NCBI RefSeq assembly: GCF_011762155.1
Contig: NZ_JAASQL010000001.1
Location: 1,178,001 to 1,242,000 of the forward strand
Source: Wenyingzhuangia heitensis
Lineage (GTDB): Bacteria > Bacteroidota > Bacteroidia > Flavobacteriales > Flavobacteriaceae
DNA length: 64,000 bases
Direction: 5' to 3'
The position numbers and the translations under genes were made by a program. The notes beneath the pieces are model-generated. The model was not told where the DNA came from, did not search any database, and saw only the letters and a list, made by a program, of their open reading frames with translations. Each line of letters opens with the position of its first letter. Position 1 is the stretch's first letter. Below are positions 44,128 to 53,776 of the stretch, in pieces.

Positions 44128-44261
44128 TTTAGAGGTGAACTGGACTTGAAGTTAAGTCTAAGTTGTGCTTATCAACAAAGCTTTGTAAGTTGTAAAACTA
44201 CAATAGGTTTAAGTTGTATAGAAATTAAAATTTAGGTTTTAATGTTTTCTTAAAAGGAGTC

Positions 44262-45764
44262 TTACTCTTTTGATAAATTCGCATCATTATTGGTGTTTTC
44301 TTTGTCTTTTTTTAAATAATCAGGTAAATCTAGTCCAGCCATATTAAATAATTCATTTAAAGGAGGGACAGATTTCATCATTCCAGACACAAAATTAGCA
44401 GTAGATCCGTTTCCATCGGCATTATTTCCTGAATCCCAAACTGTTATTTTATCAATTTTAATATTCTTAACAGCCTCAACTTGGGTCTTTACCAATTCGG
44501 GCAGTTTTTCGATTAATAGTAGTTGAAATGCCTTTGATGGGTCTCCTCCGGCAGCACTTACTACTTCTTTATATCCTTCTGCTTGTTTGGTAAGTATTTC
44601 AAATAAACCTTTAGCTTCTGCTTCCATTTTAGCATAAATGGCATCAGCCTCACCTTTGGCTTGTTCTCTAATGGTTTCTGCTTGTGCTTGTGCTTCAATA
44701 ATAGCTCTTTTTTTAGCAATTTCTGCGGGTACCAATATGTTTGCGTTTTGAGTAGATCTTTCTCTTTCGGCACGAGCTGTTTCTGCTTGTTGTTCTGCTA
44801 CATAAGATTCTTCTAAGGCTTTGGCAGATTGTACTTTTTCTGAAGCTGATGCAATACGTAATGCTTCTGCTTCTTTTTCTCTTCTTGATGCTTCGGATTG
44901 TGCGATAGAAATTCTAGCTTCATTTTCTCCTTTTATAGCAATCGCATTTGCTTCAGATGTTTTTACACGAGTATCTCTTTCTGCTTCTGCTCTACCAATA
45001 GATTCGTCTTTAGAGGCAGATGCAATGCTAATTTCTTTGTCTTTTTTAGTGATGGCAATTTTAACATCTCTGTCTCTATGGGTTTCTGCAATCTGAGTAT
45101 CTTTTTCTCTATCAGCTAATGCTTTTCCTGTAGCTCCTATCTTTTCTTGTTCTGCAACACTAATAATAGCTTCGTTTATTGCTTTAGCAGCAGCTTCTTT
45201 TCCTAGAGCTTCAATATACCCAGATTCATCTTTAATATCTGTAACGTTAACGTTGATTAGTTTTAAACCAATTTTCTTTAATTCACTATCTACGTTTTTA
45301 GATATGTTCTCTAAAAATTTATCTCTATCAGAGTTGATTTCCTCAATAGACATGGTTGCAATTACCAAACGCAATTGTCCAAATAAAATATCTTTTGCTA
45401 ATTCCTGAATTTGATCATGTGTTAAGCCAAGTAATCTTTCTGCAGCCGTATTCATGCTATCTGTTTCTGTAGAAATAGCAATAGTAAATCTACAAGGAAC
45501 GTCTACTCTAATGTTTTGTTTGCTTAATGCGTTGGTTAAATTTGCCTCTATAGAAATAGGTTTTAAGTCTAAATAGGCATAGTCTTGTATTACGGGCCAA
45601 ATAAATGCACCACCACCATGTACACACTTAGCAGAGGTTCCTCCAGTTCTACCATAAATAACTAAAATTTTGTCCGATGGACATCTTTTGTATCTAGCAA
45701 TTAAGGCTGTAATAGTTACAAATAATACAACTGCAGCTACAATAAAAATAAAAATAGGTTCCAT
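44262..45764 (-). CDS. Flotillin-like SPFH/band 7 protein
   Basis: The 500-residue protein has an N-terminal membrane segment (residues ~4-24), an SPFH domain (~30-200, with KCVHGGGAFIWPVIQDYAYL) and a long Ala/Glu-rich coiled coil (~200-410) with many short repeats of AEAxxxREKxA type. Flotillins form membrane scaffolds and ordered lipid domains. Its C-terminus is acidic and polar. The NfeD-like gene lies 4 bases upstream, the same pairing as yuaF-yuaG of Bacillus, so the two probably work as a complex. Confidence 0.94.
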   Translation of the reverse strand: MEPIFIFIVAAVVLFVTITALIARYKRCPSDKILVIYGRTGGTSAKCVHGGGAFIWPVIQDYAYLDLKPISIEANLTNALSKQNIRVDVPCRFTIAISTETDSMNTAAERLLGLTHDQIQELAKDILFGQLRLVIATMSIEEINSDRDKFLENISKNVDSELKKIGLKLINVNVTDIKDESGYIEALGKEAAAKAINEAIISVAEQEKIGATGKALADREKDTQIAETHRDRDVKIAITKKDKEISIASASKDESIGRAEAERDTRVKTSEANAIAIKGENEARISIAQSEASRREKEAEALRIASASEKVQSAKALEESYVAEQQAETARAERERSTQNANILVPAEIAKKRAIIEAQAQAETIREQAKGEADAIYAKMEAEAKGLFEILTKQAEGYKEVVSAAGGDPSKAFQLLLIEKLPELVKTQVEAVKNIKIDKITVWDSGNNADGNGSTANFVSGMMKSVPPLNELFNMAGLDLPDYLKKDKENTNNDANLSKE

Positions 45765-45768
45765 AAAG

Positions 45769-46335
45769 TTAAATTGATTCGACGATTAAAATGTTTTGAT
45801 TGATAATTTGAGTTATTTTAACAGTACTACCACTGTTAATCCTTTCTTGGTAAGTCATAGCTTCTAACTCTCTGTAAGAACCATTTACACTAATTAATAC
45901 TTTTCCTTTTCCTGTTTTTTTTTCAGGTATGGGAGTATATACTTCTGCCGTTTTGTTAAGTGTTTGTGTAATTTTAAAAGTATTGTCTTCGGCTAATTTT
46001 GTAATTTGTTTGATGACAATAAAGAATAAAAACACAAAAAACAAGCCAACAGTTACACTTAAAATATAGAGATAATTTGTGTTTGTAATTTGTTTAAAAA
46101 AAGAGATTCCTGTCCAGCTAAACCCTAGTAAAAAGTTGATTAAGTTTCTAAAAGAAAAGAATTGAAATGGAGCGTTAGTACCATCTAGGTCTCCATCAAA
46201 ATCAGTATCAATTCCATCAGATGCATCAGTACCCATAAACGTTAGAATTGTTTGTATAATAAATACAATACTTGTGGGAATTGCGATGTACCAAAATAGT
46301 TGTAGTACAGGATCTAAGCTTTTTAAAAACTCCAT
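45769..46335 (-). CDS. NfeD/YuaF-like membrane protein, flotillin partner
   Basis: The 188-residue protein has two or three transmembrane helices (about 12-34, 65-85, 92-116) and a C-terminal OB-fold-like domain (~135-188: GKGKVLISVNGSYRELEA, SGSTVKITQIINQNILIV) of the NfeD family. NfeD proteins occur next to flotillin or SPFH genes and bind them at the membrane. An acid segment DASDGIDTDFDGDLDGT lies between the first helices and could bind calcium, but this is only a guess. It is the first gene of the flotillin operon. Confidence 0.87.
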   Translation of the reverse strand: MEFLKSLDPVLQLFWYIAIPTSIVFIIQTILTFMGTDASDGIDTDFDGDLDGTNAPFQFFSFRNLINFLLGFSWTGISFFKQITNTNYLYILSVTVGLFFVFLFFIVIKQITKLAEDNTFKITQTLNKTAEVYTPIPEKKTGKGKVLISVNGSYRELEAMTYQERINSGSTVKITQIINQNILIVESI

Positions 46336-46418
46336 AACATATTTTTTTGAAATATATGTTATTCATCAATTATTTAGGTGCTGGCTTTACTGCGTTTATA
46401 CGTAGTTTTTAAAAAATA

Positions 46419-46448
46419 AAAAATCCTTGTATTTCTACAAGGATTTTT
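46419..46448. terminator. Terminator after the molybdoenzyme gene
   Basis: A perfect 13-base stem (46419-46431 with 46436-46448) with A and T runs on both sides, 100 bases after the YdeP-like gene and before the NfeD gene. Confidence 0.85.
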
Positions 46449-46547
46449 CGGGGTCAAACTAAAACTTCAAAAATGATTAACTTACTATTGTAAATATAAT
46501 TCTATTCTTTAATAATAAGTTGATTAGGTTACTGTGTGTTTCCGTAG

Positions 46548-48800
46548 TTATTTTTTTATTTTTACTTTAATAGATTTTGAAGAAGGTGTATGGCTAGAAT
46601 GTGCTATTAAATCAATAGGAACTAGTGGATTAGATTCTGGATAATAAGTCGCAACACACCCTTTAGGAATATCATAAGGAACTACAGAAAAACCATCAAC
46701 TTGTCTGTTCATATTATTGTAGTTGTTGTACAGTGTTACCTTATCTCCTTTTTTTAAGTTGTTTTTAGCAACATCTTCTCTGTTCATAAAAACAACCATT
46801 CTGCCGTTATATATTCCACGGTATCTATCATCTAAACCGTAAATAGTGGTGTTAAATTGATCGTGGCTTCTGGTGGTCATCATAATATATTCATCAGAAG
46901 CAGGAGCTATATTTCCTAATTGGTTTACTGTAAAGTTTGCTTTTTTGTTAGGAGTGGTAAAATTTCCTGTTCTAGATCCGTTAGGCAATTCAAAACCAAT
47001 AGGTTGTTTTACTCGCTCGTTAAAGTTTTCAAAACCTTCAATAGTTTTGTCTATTAAGTCTCTAATATTATTATAATCATCCGTTAAAAAGTCCCAATCT
47101 ACCTTACTGTTTTTTAACGTAGCTTTGGCAATATTGGCAACAATAACGGGTTCACTTTCTACTTCTTTAGAGGGAGGAGTTAATACTCCTTTGCTACTGT
47201 GTACAACTCCCATAGAGTTTTCTACGGTAATAAATTGAGCTTTACCGTTTTTTTCAAATTTATCTGTTCTACCCATAGATGGCAGAATTAAAGCTGTTTT
47301 TCCAGGGGTTAAGTGAGATCTATTTAATTTGGTAGAAATATGAGCGGTAAGATTACAGTTTTGCAAAGCCTGTGTGGTGTAATTCGTATCTGGTGCTGCC
47401 GATAAAAAGTTACCTCCCATACCAATAAACACTTTTACATTTTTATGATACATGGCAGTAATAGCTTCTACTACAGAGTATCCGTGTTCTTTTGGAGGAG
47501 TAAAACCAAAATTCTCACTAATTTTATCTAATAAGGCTTTGCTAGGTTTTTCTGCAATTCCCATAGTTCTGTCTCCTTGTACATTACTATGTCCACGTAC
47601 TGGGCATGTACCGGCTCCTTCTTTGGCAATACTACCTTTCATTAAAAGCAGGTTTACAACTTCCTGAATATTATCAACACCGTTTACATGCTGTGTTAAT
47701 CCCATTCCCCAACAAGCAATAATTTTTTGATTGTTGGCTAATAGTTCTACAACTGCATCAATTTCTTGTGTTGTAATTCCTGTTTTGTTGATAAGACTCT
47801 CTAAGTTATAGCTTAAAATTTCTTCTTTAAATTCTTTAAATCCAGCGGTTTTATTGTTGATAAAATCTTGATCTAAAATTTCAGGCTTATTTTCTGATAA
47901 TTTAAAAAGTTTGAACATAATGGCTTTTAGCAAAGCCACATCTTCATTAATTTTTATTTGTAAATAATAATCAGCAATATCTACACCACTACCAATAACA
48001 CCTGTAGCGTTTTGTGGATTTTTAAAATTGATTAGTCCAGCTTCTTTTAGTGGGTTGATAGCTATAACCTTGGCACCGTTCTTTTTTGCTTTTTCTAAAC
48101 AAGCCAACATTCTAGGGTGATTGGTTGCAGGGTTTTGACCAAAAATTAAAATAACTTCAGCCTTGTATAAATCATCTAAAGTAACAGAGCCTTTACCAAT
48201 TCCTACGGTTTTAGACAAAGCCACTCCGCTAGATTCGTGACACATATTAGAGCAGTCTGGTAAATTATTAGTACCATACATTCTAACAAATAACTGGTAT
48301 AAAAAAGCGGCCTCATTACTCGTTCTACCCGAAGTGTAAAAAGCTGCTTCGTTTGGATTGTTTAGATTGTTTAATTCTTGCCCAATAATTTTATTAGCCT
48401 CTTTCCAAGAAATAGGAGAGTAATGAGTGTCATTTTCTCTAAGAATCATAGGATGTGTTAATCGACCCTGTTGTCCTAGCCAATAATCACTTTGGTTTTG
48501 TAGATCTTGTACACTATGTTTTGCGAAAAAAGCAGGATCTGCTTTTTTTTCCATTGCTTCTTCTGCAATTGCCTTTACACCGTTTTCACAAAACTCTCCT
48601 AATTTAGATCTGTGAGATGGATCTGGCCAAGCACATCCAGGACAATCAATTCCTTCTTTTTGATTTAATTTACTTAATACGTTTAAAGAATTTTTAACAG
48701 ACATTCTGCTAAAAATTTGTTGTAAAGAAATAAAAACGGCTTTTACACCAGCAGCACTTTTAGCTTGTTCCTTTATGGTTACTTCTTTTTGTTGTTTCAT
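46548..48800 (-). CDS. YdeP/FdhF-family molybdopterin oxidoreductase
   Basis: The 750-residue protein fits the YdeP branch (TIGR01701) of the molybdopterin oxidoreductase superfamily. Motifs are CPGCAWPDPSHR near residue 54, YTSGRTSNEAAFLYQ, the CGMGLTQHVNGVDNIQEV-type segment, GAGTCPVRGHSNVQGDRTMG and the C-terminal molydopterin-binding domain (MMTTRSHDQFNTTIYG). It has no classical N-terminal 4Fe-4S CxxC set for formate dehydrogenase, although C54/C57 remain. YdeP has been linked with acid resistance in E. coli but the substrate is unknown. It stands alone; no cofactor-biosynthesis genes are nearby. A nitrate reductase role is not supported. Confidence 0.88.
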   Translation of the reverse strand: MKQQKEVTIKEQAKSAAGVKAVFISLQQIFSRMSVKNSLNVLSKLNQKEGIDCPGCAWPDPSHRSKLGEFCENGVKAIAEEAMEKKADPAFFAKHSVQDLQNQSDYWLGQQGRLTHPMILRENDTHYSPISWKEANKIIGQELNNLNNPNEAAFYTSGRTSNEAAFLYQLFVRMYGTNNLPDCSNMCHESSGVALSKTVGIGKGSVTLDDLYKAEVILIFGQNPATNHPRMLACLEKAKKNGAKVIAINPLKEAGLINFKNPQNATGVIGSGVDIADYYLQIKINEDVALLKAIMFKLFKLSENKPEILDQDFINNKTAGFKEFKEEILSYNLESLINKTGITTQEIDAVVELLANNQKIIACWGMGLTQHVNGVDNIQEVVNLLLMKGSIAKEGAGTCPVRGHSNVQGDRTMGIAEKPSKALLDKISENFGFTPPKEHGYSVVEAITAMYHKNVKVFIGMGGNFLSAAPDTNYTTQALQNCNLTAHISTKLNRSHLTPGKTALILPSMGRTDKFEKNGKAQFITVENSMGVVHSSKGVLTPPSKEVESEPVIVANIAKATLKNSKVDWDFLTDDYNNIRDLIDKTIEGFENFNERVKQPIGFELPNGSRTGNFTTPNKKANFTVNQLGNIAPASDEYIMMTTRSHDQFNTTIYGLDDRYRGIYNGRMVVFMNREDVAKNNLKKGDKVTLYNNYNNMNRQVDGFSVVPYDIPKGCVATYYPESNPLVPIDLIAHSSHTPSSKSIKVKIKK

Positions 48801-48960
48801 TAGGTTGTTTTAAAGTAAATTAATCTTTAGGGAAGATTAAAAATGAAGATACAATTTTAAGACTATTTATGAATATCTATTTATACGCTATTGATTAAAT
48901 ATTAAACAGAGTTAACTTTTTTAAGTGATGGAATGATTTTTTATTTAAAGGTTCAAATTA

Positions 48961-48989
48961 AAAAAAGGGACTGTGAAAGTCCCTTTTTT
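48961..48989 (-). terminator. Terminator of the 624-residue protein operon
   Basis: A 12-base stem (48961-48972 with 48978-48989) with an A run on the plus strand (T run on the minus strand) lies 20 bases after the stop codon at 49009. Confidence 0.85.
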
Positions 48990-49008
48990 ACTAAGTTTTA
49001 TTTTGATC

Positions 49009-50883
49009 TTAACTCTTAGGAGTGTGAATATAATCAAAATAATCTGTAAGTAGTTTCACTTTTCCAGGAGACATATCTCTGGTAATAGGCATTAATAATG
49101 TTGTGTTTTCATAAGGCTTAGAAACACGTTGTTTAATTACTTGATATACTTGTTGACTTATTAAAACTTCATTGTTTAAAGGTAAACGCATAGACATAGC
49201 AGGAAAAACAATATAATAATAACGTAAGACTTCTGAGTATACAAAATCCCAAGTGAATTTTTGAGTTTCTGGTAGTGTAGAATAATCATCATTAGGATAC
49301 GTTCTAACAACCATGTAGTAATTGGCAGACTCTGCTCCGTTTATTGTTAAAGAAACCTGTTTTAAACCTGCCTGAATCCAGTTGGTGTTTAATTGAAAGG
49401 CTTTAGCTTCTGATGCTTTAATTATTGTTGAGCCTTTGTATGTATTGGTGTTTGCATCTAAAAGTGTGAAATTAATGGGGTTCCCAGATTTATCGCTAAA
49501 ACCAACATTCATTTCTGTGTATTGGTTAAATGCAGCAGCCAGTTGTCCACTGTCAGAAAAAACAATATCAACATGTAAATCTTCTGTAACTTGTTGTCCT
49601 TGTTTGGTAATGTTAAAATTTAGGTTTTTAGTTTCGTTAGGATTTATATAAATTCCTCTATCATCACTAATAATTCTATAGGTTTGCTCACAAGCATACG
49701 TAGCTGTTATAGAGTTATCTGTGTTTAATGCTACCAATAACAAATCCCCTTGATGGAATTGCTCAATTTGAGTGTCATTTAGAACAATATCAACCAAACC
49801 ACCACTAGTGTAATAGGTTGTATGGTTGTATGGAATTTTACATATTACAGAAGTTTTTCCACTGTTTTTAACGGCTAAATATAAATTACCAGGATCAGCT
49901 GTAGGACTCATCGTACTTAAATCATCTCTTTTAGCTCTTGGTTTTGGCTTTATAAAAGTACTCGCCATGTTTAAAGATAAAACTTTATCTGTTAATTGTA
50001 CATAAGTGTCTGCTGAGCAAATATTAGAATTGTTACTAGCATCAGATTTTAATATTCTCCCTGGTAAACAAGTAGCAGCTTCATCATCATTCCAAATCCC
50101 TATAGAACCAATAGTGTAACCTAATACGGGATTTATAGGTGCATTTCCTTGTTCATACTCTGATATAATTGCCTGTCTTGAATAAATGGTCATCACTTCA
50201 AACATGGTAAATACAACGGTAATTCCTTTTGCTTTTTTAGCTTCTTCTACAAGTGCTGTAATTTGTGGGTTTGATGTATCGTATTCCCAATCTTGATTGT
50301 ATTCAAAAGAGAGTTGCCAGCAGGTATTTGCAATTCCAAAACCAGGCGGTTGTATGTTTATAGATTTTGCTTGAAAATTTCCTTCTTGTGTGGCTGTATT
50401 AATGGTTTGTAAAGATCTAGTATAACATTTTGTGTTTTCGTGAATTCTTAGAATAGGATTTTCGTTACCTCCAATTTGCAAGCCTCCTACTAGAATTTGA
50501 GTGCAAGATGTTCCTGTAGCATCTACATCAACCATAATTGGAGAACCTACTGGAGTTTTACTTTGATTGGCAGGATCTAAGGAACCCAATAAATAAATTC
50601 CTTGATCTATAATGTTTCCTGTTTCTTGAATATTGTTAGGAGTTCCAAAAGAAGAAATTTTAGCGTTGTTGAACTTGGTCACATAATCTCCATAATAATT
50701 CCATCCAGGATTTGCTTTTAAGTTTTGAACAGCTTGTTCATCTGTAAGGTTGCTTAATAATGGAGATAACATTGCTTTAACAGGATCTACCATAAATTGA
50801 TTCACATCATCATTATTAGCGGTACAAACATTGGTAGAGATTCCTCCCCAAAAGTTAATTCTATAACTGTTTAAATAAGACAT
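49009..50883 (-). CDS. Uncharacterised 624-residue protein beside a c-type haem protein
   Basis: I do not recognise this protein. It has no signal peptide or membrane segment and starts MSYLNSYRINFWGGISTNVC. Predicted beta-strands dominate. Residues ~115-215 hold a conserved-looking region with a CYTRSLQTINTATQEGNFQ segment and several cysteines (C18, C127, C155, about C187). The middle (~390-500) is beta-rich with Ig-like character, and the end is aromatic and helical (FVYSEVLRYYYIVFPAMSMRLPLNNEVL). It lies 20 bases after a secreted protein with one CxxCH haem site and so is very probably its functional partner. It could be a redox enzyme that uses or lacks a cofactor, or a structural protein; no function is claimed. 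Confidence 0.85.
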   Translation of the reverse strand: MSYLNSYRINFWGGISTNVCTANNDDVNQFMVDPVKAMLSPLLSNLTDEQAVQNLKANPGWNYYGDYVTKFNNAKISSFGTPNNIQETGNIIDQGIYLLGSLDPANQSKTPVGSPIMVDVDATGTSCTQILVGGLQIGGNENPILRIHENTKCYTRSLQTINTATQEGNFQAKSINIQPPGFGIANTCWQLSFEYNQDWEYDTSNPQITALVEEAKKAKGITVVFTMFEVMTIYSRQAIISEYEQGNAPINPVLGYTIGSIGIWNDDEAATCLPGRILKSDASNNSNICSADTYVQLTDKVLSLNMASTFIKPKPRAKRDDLSTMSPTADPGNLYLAVKNSGKTSVICKIPYNHTTYYTSGGLVDIVLNDTQIEQFHQGDLLLVALNTDNSITATYACEQTYRIISDDRGIYINPNETKNLNFNITKQGQQVTEDLHVDIVFSDSGQLAAAFNQYTEMNVGFSDKSGNPINFTLLDANTNTYKGSTIIKASEAKAFQLNTNWIQAGLKQVSLTINGAESANYYMVVRTYPNDDYSTLPETQKFTWDFVYSEVLRYYYIVFPAMSMRLPLNNEVLISQQVYQVIKQRVSKPYENTTLLMPITRDMSPGKVKLLTDYFDYIHTPKS

Positions 50884-50903
50884 ATTGCAATTTTTTAGAT
50901 TAA

Positions 50904-52103
50904 TTAGTTAGAACTTTGCGCTTCTAAGAATAAGAAACTATAATCAGTTTTTATGTTGTTAAAGCTAGCAGTGCTATGGCAACCCATACAGCTACTATTT
51001 TGCTGAATGTAAGTTTCCATGGTGGTGTTTGCAGAAATATTTGGTGTGGGTGTTCCTTGTGGATTTCCTGGGTCGTTAGGATCGGCAGGCCATTGCATTG
51101 TAATTAATTGATAGTTTTTCCAAACAGTTCCTTGTAGTAGTTTTTGCCATTTTGTATTTGTGTTTTGTGCAGATACAGGTATGGGAGTTGTTCTTACAAC
51201 TTGAGAAGCAAAATTAGGTTTAGCACTGTTTGCTGGCTGTTCTTTGTTTTCGGGGCATTTATTTGTTGGACATTCTGGGTTGTAATACGAAAAGTGTTTG
51301 CTTTGATTTGTTGTATTAACTGTAGGAGCATTGTTTGTGTGTTCAAAAGTAGCCCATACCCACTGAGGAGAATTTTTAGATTTGTAAATAATATGCAAGC
51401 CAACAAGTCCTACTGTAGCTGTTCCTATATTTTCAATATCTGCCTCGCAGGTAAAAAACTCTGACTGGGTATCGTTATTCCCCATAATTTTCCATGCTGA
51501 TTTTACTTCCATGCTTTCAGAATCCATATTCATGTTAGTGTTTAGCTTAGCAAGGTTGGCAGCATCATAATATTGATGATTATATATAAAATCAAATTCT
51601 GTTTGATTCATATATTTTTCATAATAGGTGTATTGCAAATTTTGATCTACCAAAGGTCCACCTACTGCTTGAGCAGTTGAAGACAAACGTTCTTTTATGG
51701 TAGGATCAACTTTAGAAATTGTTGATAATTTTAATTTTTTAGTATAATCCGTATTCCATGGAGCTGGTTTTTGCCCATTGGGAAGAAAAATACTTTCTGA
51801 GGTTCTAAAGGTTTGCCACACTACAGTTCCTGAATCACCTATTTTTTTAGAAGAATTTGCAACCCCTCTTTTTGAGGTGTCTGCAGGCCAGTTAAGAGCT
51901 ACAAACATTTGCCAGGCATAATTGTCAAAATTAGCTTGAGTTCTTGTTTTAGGATCGTTAGTAGGAAAGGTAGCTTGTAATTCTACATTTGTACTTGTTT
52001 TTTCTGAGAGTTCAGAATATCGGGCTGGTTCTTCAGAAATAGCCTTGGAGGCCATAAATATAAATACGGCACATCCTAAGATCATAAAGCTTAACTTTTT
52101 CAT
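50904..52103 (-). CDS. Secreted mono-haem cytochrome c family protein
   Basis: The 399-residue protein has a signal peptide (about 1-23, hydrophobic MILGCAVFIFMASKA) and a single covalent haem motif CMGCH near the C-terminus (about residue 373). The main domain contains the FDNYAWQMFVALNWPAD and VVWQTFRTSESIF segments that I know from a widespread group annotated as cytochrome c family or hypothetical proteins. It is exported to the periplasm or attached to the outside, where it could hand electrons to or from a partner. The next gene 20 bases downstream is the unknown 624-residue protein, which has no export signal. The upstream amine oxidase lies some 500 bases away. Confidence 0.85.
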   Translation of the reverse strand: MKKLSFMILGCAVFIFMASKAISEEPARYSELSEKTSTNVELQATFPTNDPKTRTQANFDNYAWQMFVALNWPADTSKRGVANSSKKIGDSGTVVWQTFRTSESIFLPNGQKPAPWNTDYTKKLKLSTISKVDPTIKERLSSTAQAVGGPLVDQNLQYTYYEKYMNQTEFDFIYNHQYYDAANLAKLNTNMNMDSESMEVKSAWKIMGNNDTQSEFFTCEADIENIGTATVGLVGLHIIYKSKNSPQWVWATFEHTNNAPTVNTTNQSKHFSYYNPECPTNKCPENKEQPANSAKPNFASQVVRTTPIPVSAQNTNTKWQKLLQGTVWKNYQLITMQWPADPNDPGNPQGTPTPNISANTTMETYIQQNSSCMGCHSTASFNNIKTDYSFLFLEAQSSN

Positions 52104-52153
52104 AGTTTTTTTAGTTTTTGTTATTGGTGTTTAGGTCATTGTTGTTTTTAGGA

Positions 52154-52417
52154 CTAAAAGCAATCTTTATTTTTTGCGAAAAGAGATTGCTTTTTGATGA
52201 TATACGATATTGGCTGTTTTGTAAAAAAAAACAACCAATAAAAAATGTGTAAGGGAAAATAATAGGAGAGAAGATACCAATTACTAGAGGAGCTAGTATT
52301 GTTATGGTAATCTGTTTTAAAAAGAGTGTTTATATTTTTAAATAATATAAATACCATCAGTATAGACACTAATGACATAACATGCCAAATTAGTGTAGTT
52401 AGAATTTCTTTTATCAT
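52154..52417 (-). CDS. Possible small membrane protein
   Basis: An 87-residue frame with two hydrophobic segments (about residues 5-25 and 48-66) fills the gap between the cytochrome c-like gene and the amine oxidase. The tail is basic. It shows no family motif, and AT-rich intergenic DNA can give such frames by chance. It could be real, as its codons resemble its neighbours, but the evidence is weak. Confidence 0.3.
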   Translation of the reverse strand: MIKEILTTLIWHVMSLVSILMVFILFKNINTLFKTDYHNNTSSSSNWYLLSYYFPLHIFYWLFFFTKQPISYIIKKQSLFAKNKDCF

Positions 52418-52607
52418 AGCAACATAAATATAATATTAAAAAATTATATGAAGCTAAATAATTAAAGATATTAAAACTAGTCTCTTAGGTTGTGTGTTTT
52501 AATTGGTGTAGTTGATAAAGAAAGGCTTTTAAATACTTGTATTTAGTCAAAACAACAACATTTTTTTTGTTTTATTGATGGTTTTTGGAATTTAAATTGT
52601 TGTTGGT

Positions 52608-53669
52608 TTAGGTGGTTAATAATTCAAAAATTCTTTGAGCACTTCTCACAGCACCTTCCATATAGCCAAAATAACTTATAGAGGTTTCTGTACCTGCAAT
52701 CCACAATTTATGATTGTAATAAGATTTTTGAAAAGCATGATCACCATTGTTTTGATGAGGTAATACCAAATCATCATATTCCGTAGAAGTGTATTTTTCA
52801 CTTTTCCAAACCATTTCTTCATAGGTAAGAAAATCTCTTACTTGTTTTCCATAATACTTTTCTAACTGTAATAAAGCCAATTCACAACGTTCTTCTTTGG
52901 TTGTTTTGTGATATACTCCGTTAAAAAAACCTTTTAAGGCGTAAAGATTGTCTTGTTGGTTTGAGTGATCGTACATTTCTGGTATAGGGCCAACATTGCT
53001 AAAAATAGTTCCGCTTAAATTATGCTCTCTCCAAAAGGGAGTTTTAAAAGTGAATCCAATTTTTATGGATTCTCCCATCCAGGTATGTGTGTTTTTGGCT
53101 GTTTGATAAAAATTATTTTCTAATTTAGGATCAAAAGTAATGGTGTTTGTTAGTAAGTGAGGAGGAAGGGTTGATATTACTACATTACCAATATAATTTT
53201 GATTGGTTGTTTTTACAATCACTCGATCATCTTCATGTAGAATGGTAGTAACTTCTTGATCTATAATTAGATCATCCTTGTTAATGTGTTGTGCTAGTTT
53301 TTGAATTAATTGTTCTGTTCCTCCGGTTAGCCTATAGCTAGGTTCTTGATTTTTAGGGAGCTGTACAATTTGTGGGGGACTTGTAGAAATGGGTTCGTAA
53401 ACGGCAGTTGTTCCTAAAACTTGTTCAAACAAAGTAAGGTTTAGTTCTTTTAATAAACTTAAAACGTTTGTATGTTGTTTGGCAAACCAAGTGGCTCCTA
53501 ATTCTATAGGAGCATTGTTAGGCGTTTCTTTTGTGTAAATTCTTCCTCCGATACGATTTTGAGCTTCAATAATTTTAAACTTACAATTTGTTTTGCTTAA
53601 GTAGTAGCCAAGTGTTAGCCCTGTTAAACCTGCTCCAATAATTATAATTTCTTTATTGCTGTTATTCAT
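52608..53669 (-). CDS. Flavin monoamine oxidase-family protein
   Basis: The 353-residue FAD enzyme has the N-terminal Rossmann motif IIGAGLTGLTLGYYL, the GGR block RIGGRIYT, ELGATWF, and the C-terminal FAD segment WIAGTETSISYFGYMEGAVRSAQR. It is shorter than typical monoamine oxidases (about 450), so parts of the substrate domain are reduced. No signal peptide is seen; the enzyme is probably cytosolic. The substrate could be an amine or an amino acid. It lies before the cytochrome c-like gene with a 504-base gap (which holds the small frame at 52154), so a common operon is uncertain. Confidence 0.88.
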   Translation of the reverse strand: MNNSNKEIIIIGAGLTGLTLGYYLSKTNCKFKIIEAQNRIGGRIYTKETPNNAPIELGATWFAKQHTNVLSLLKELNLTLFEQVLGTTAVYEPISTSPPQIVQLPKNQEPSYRLTGGTEQLIQKLAQHINKDDLIIDQEVTTILHEDDRVIVKTTNQNYIGNVVISTLPPHLLTNTITFDPKLENNFYQTAKNTHTWMGESIKIGFTFKTPFWREHNLSGTIFSNVGPIPEMYDHSNQQDNLYALKGFFNGVYHKTTKEERCELALLQLEKYYGKQVRDFLTYEEMVWKSEKYTSTEYDDLVLPHQNNGDHAFQKSYYNHKLWIAGTETSISYFGYMEGAVRSAQRIFELLTT

Positions 53670-53722
53670 CTTATTTGTTTCTAGTAAATAGGTCTACAAA
53701 CTATTATTTTCTTACAGAAGAA

Positions 53723-53757
53723 CAAAACTCCATGAAGTATAAATTCATGGAGTTTTG
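53723..53757 (-). terminator. Terminator after the peroxiredoxin gene
   Basis: A perfect 14-base stem (53723-53736 with 53744-53757) with a 7-base loop lies 20 bases after the peroxiredoxin stop. It separates that operon from the amine oxidase. Confidence 0.85.
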
Positions 53758-53776
53758 TTTTTTAAGGAAATACTTA

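Noticed and set aside
44119-44235. Plus-strand 38-codon frame after the hairpin at 44094
   Set aside because: Its ATG lies inside the hairpin stem, there is no ribosome site and no recognisable family; likely chance.
46548-48800. Molybdoenzyme as a nitrate reductase partner of narK
   Set aside because: Motifs fit the YdeP branch, no NarG/NapA/NasA features are seen, and it lies more than 10 kb away from narK.
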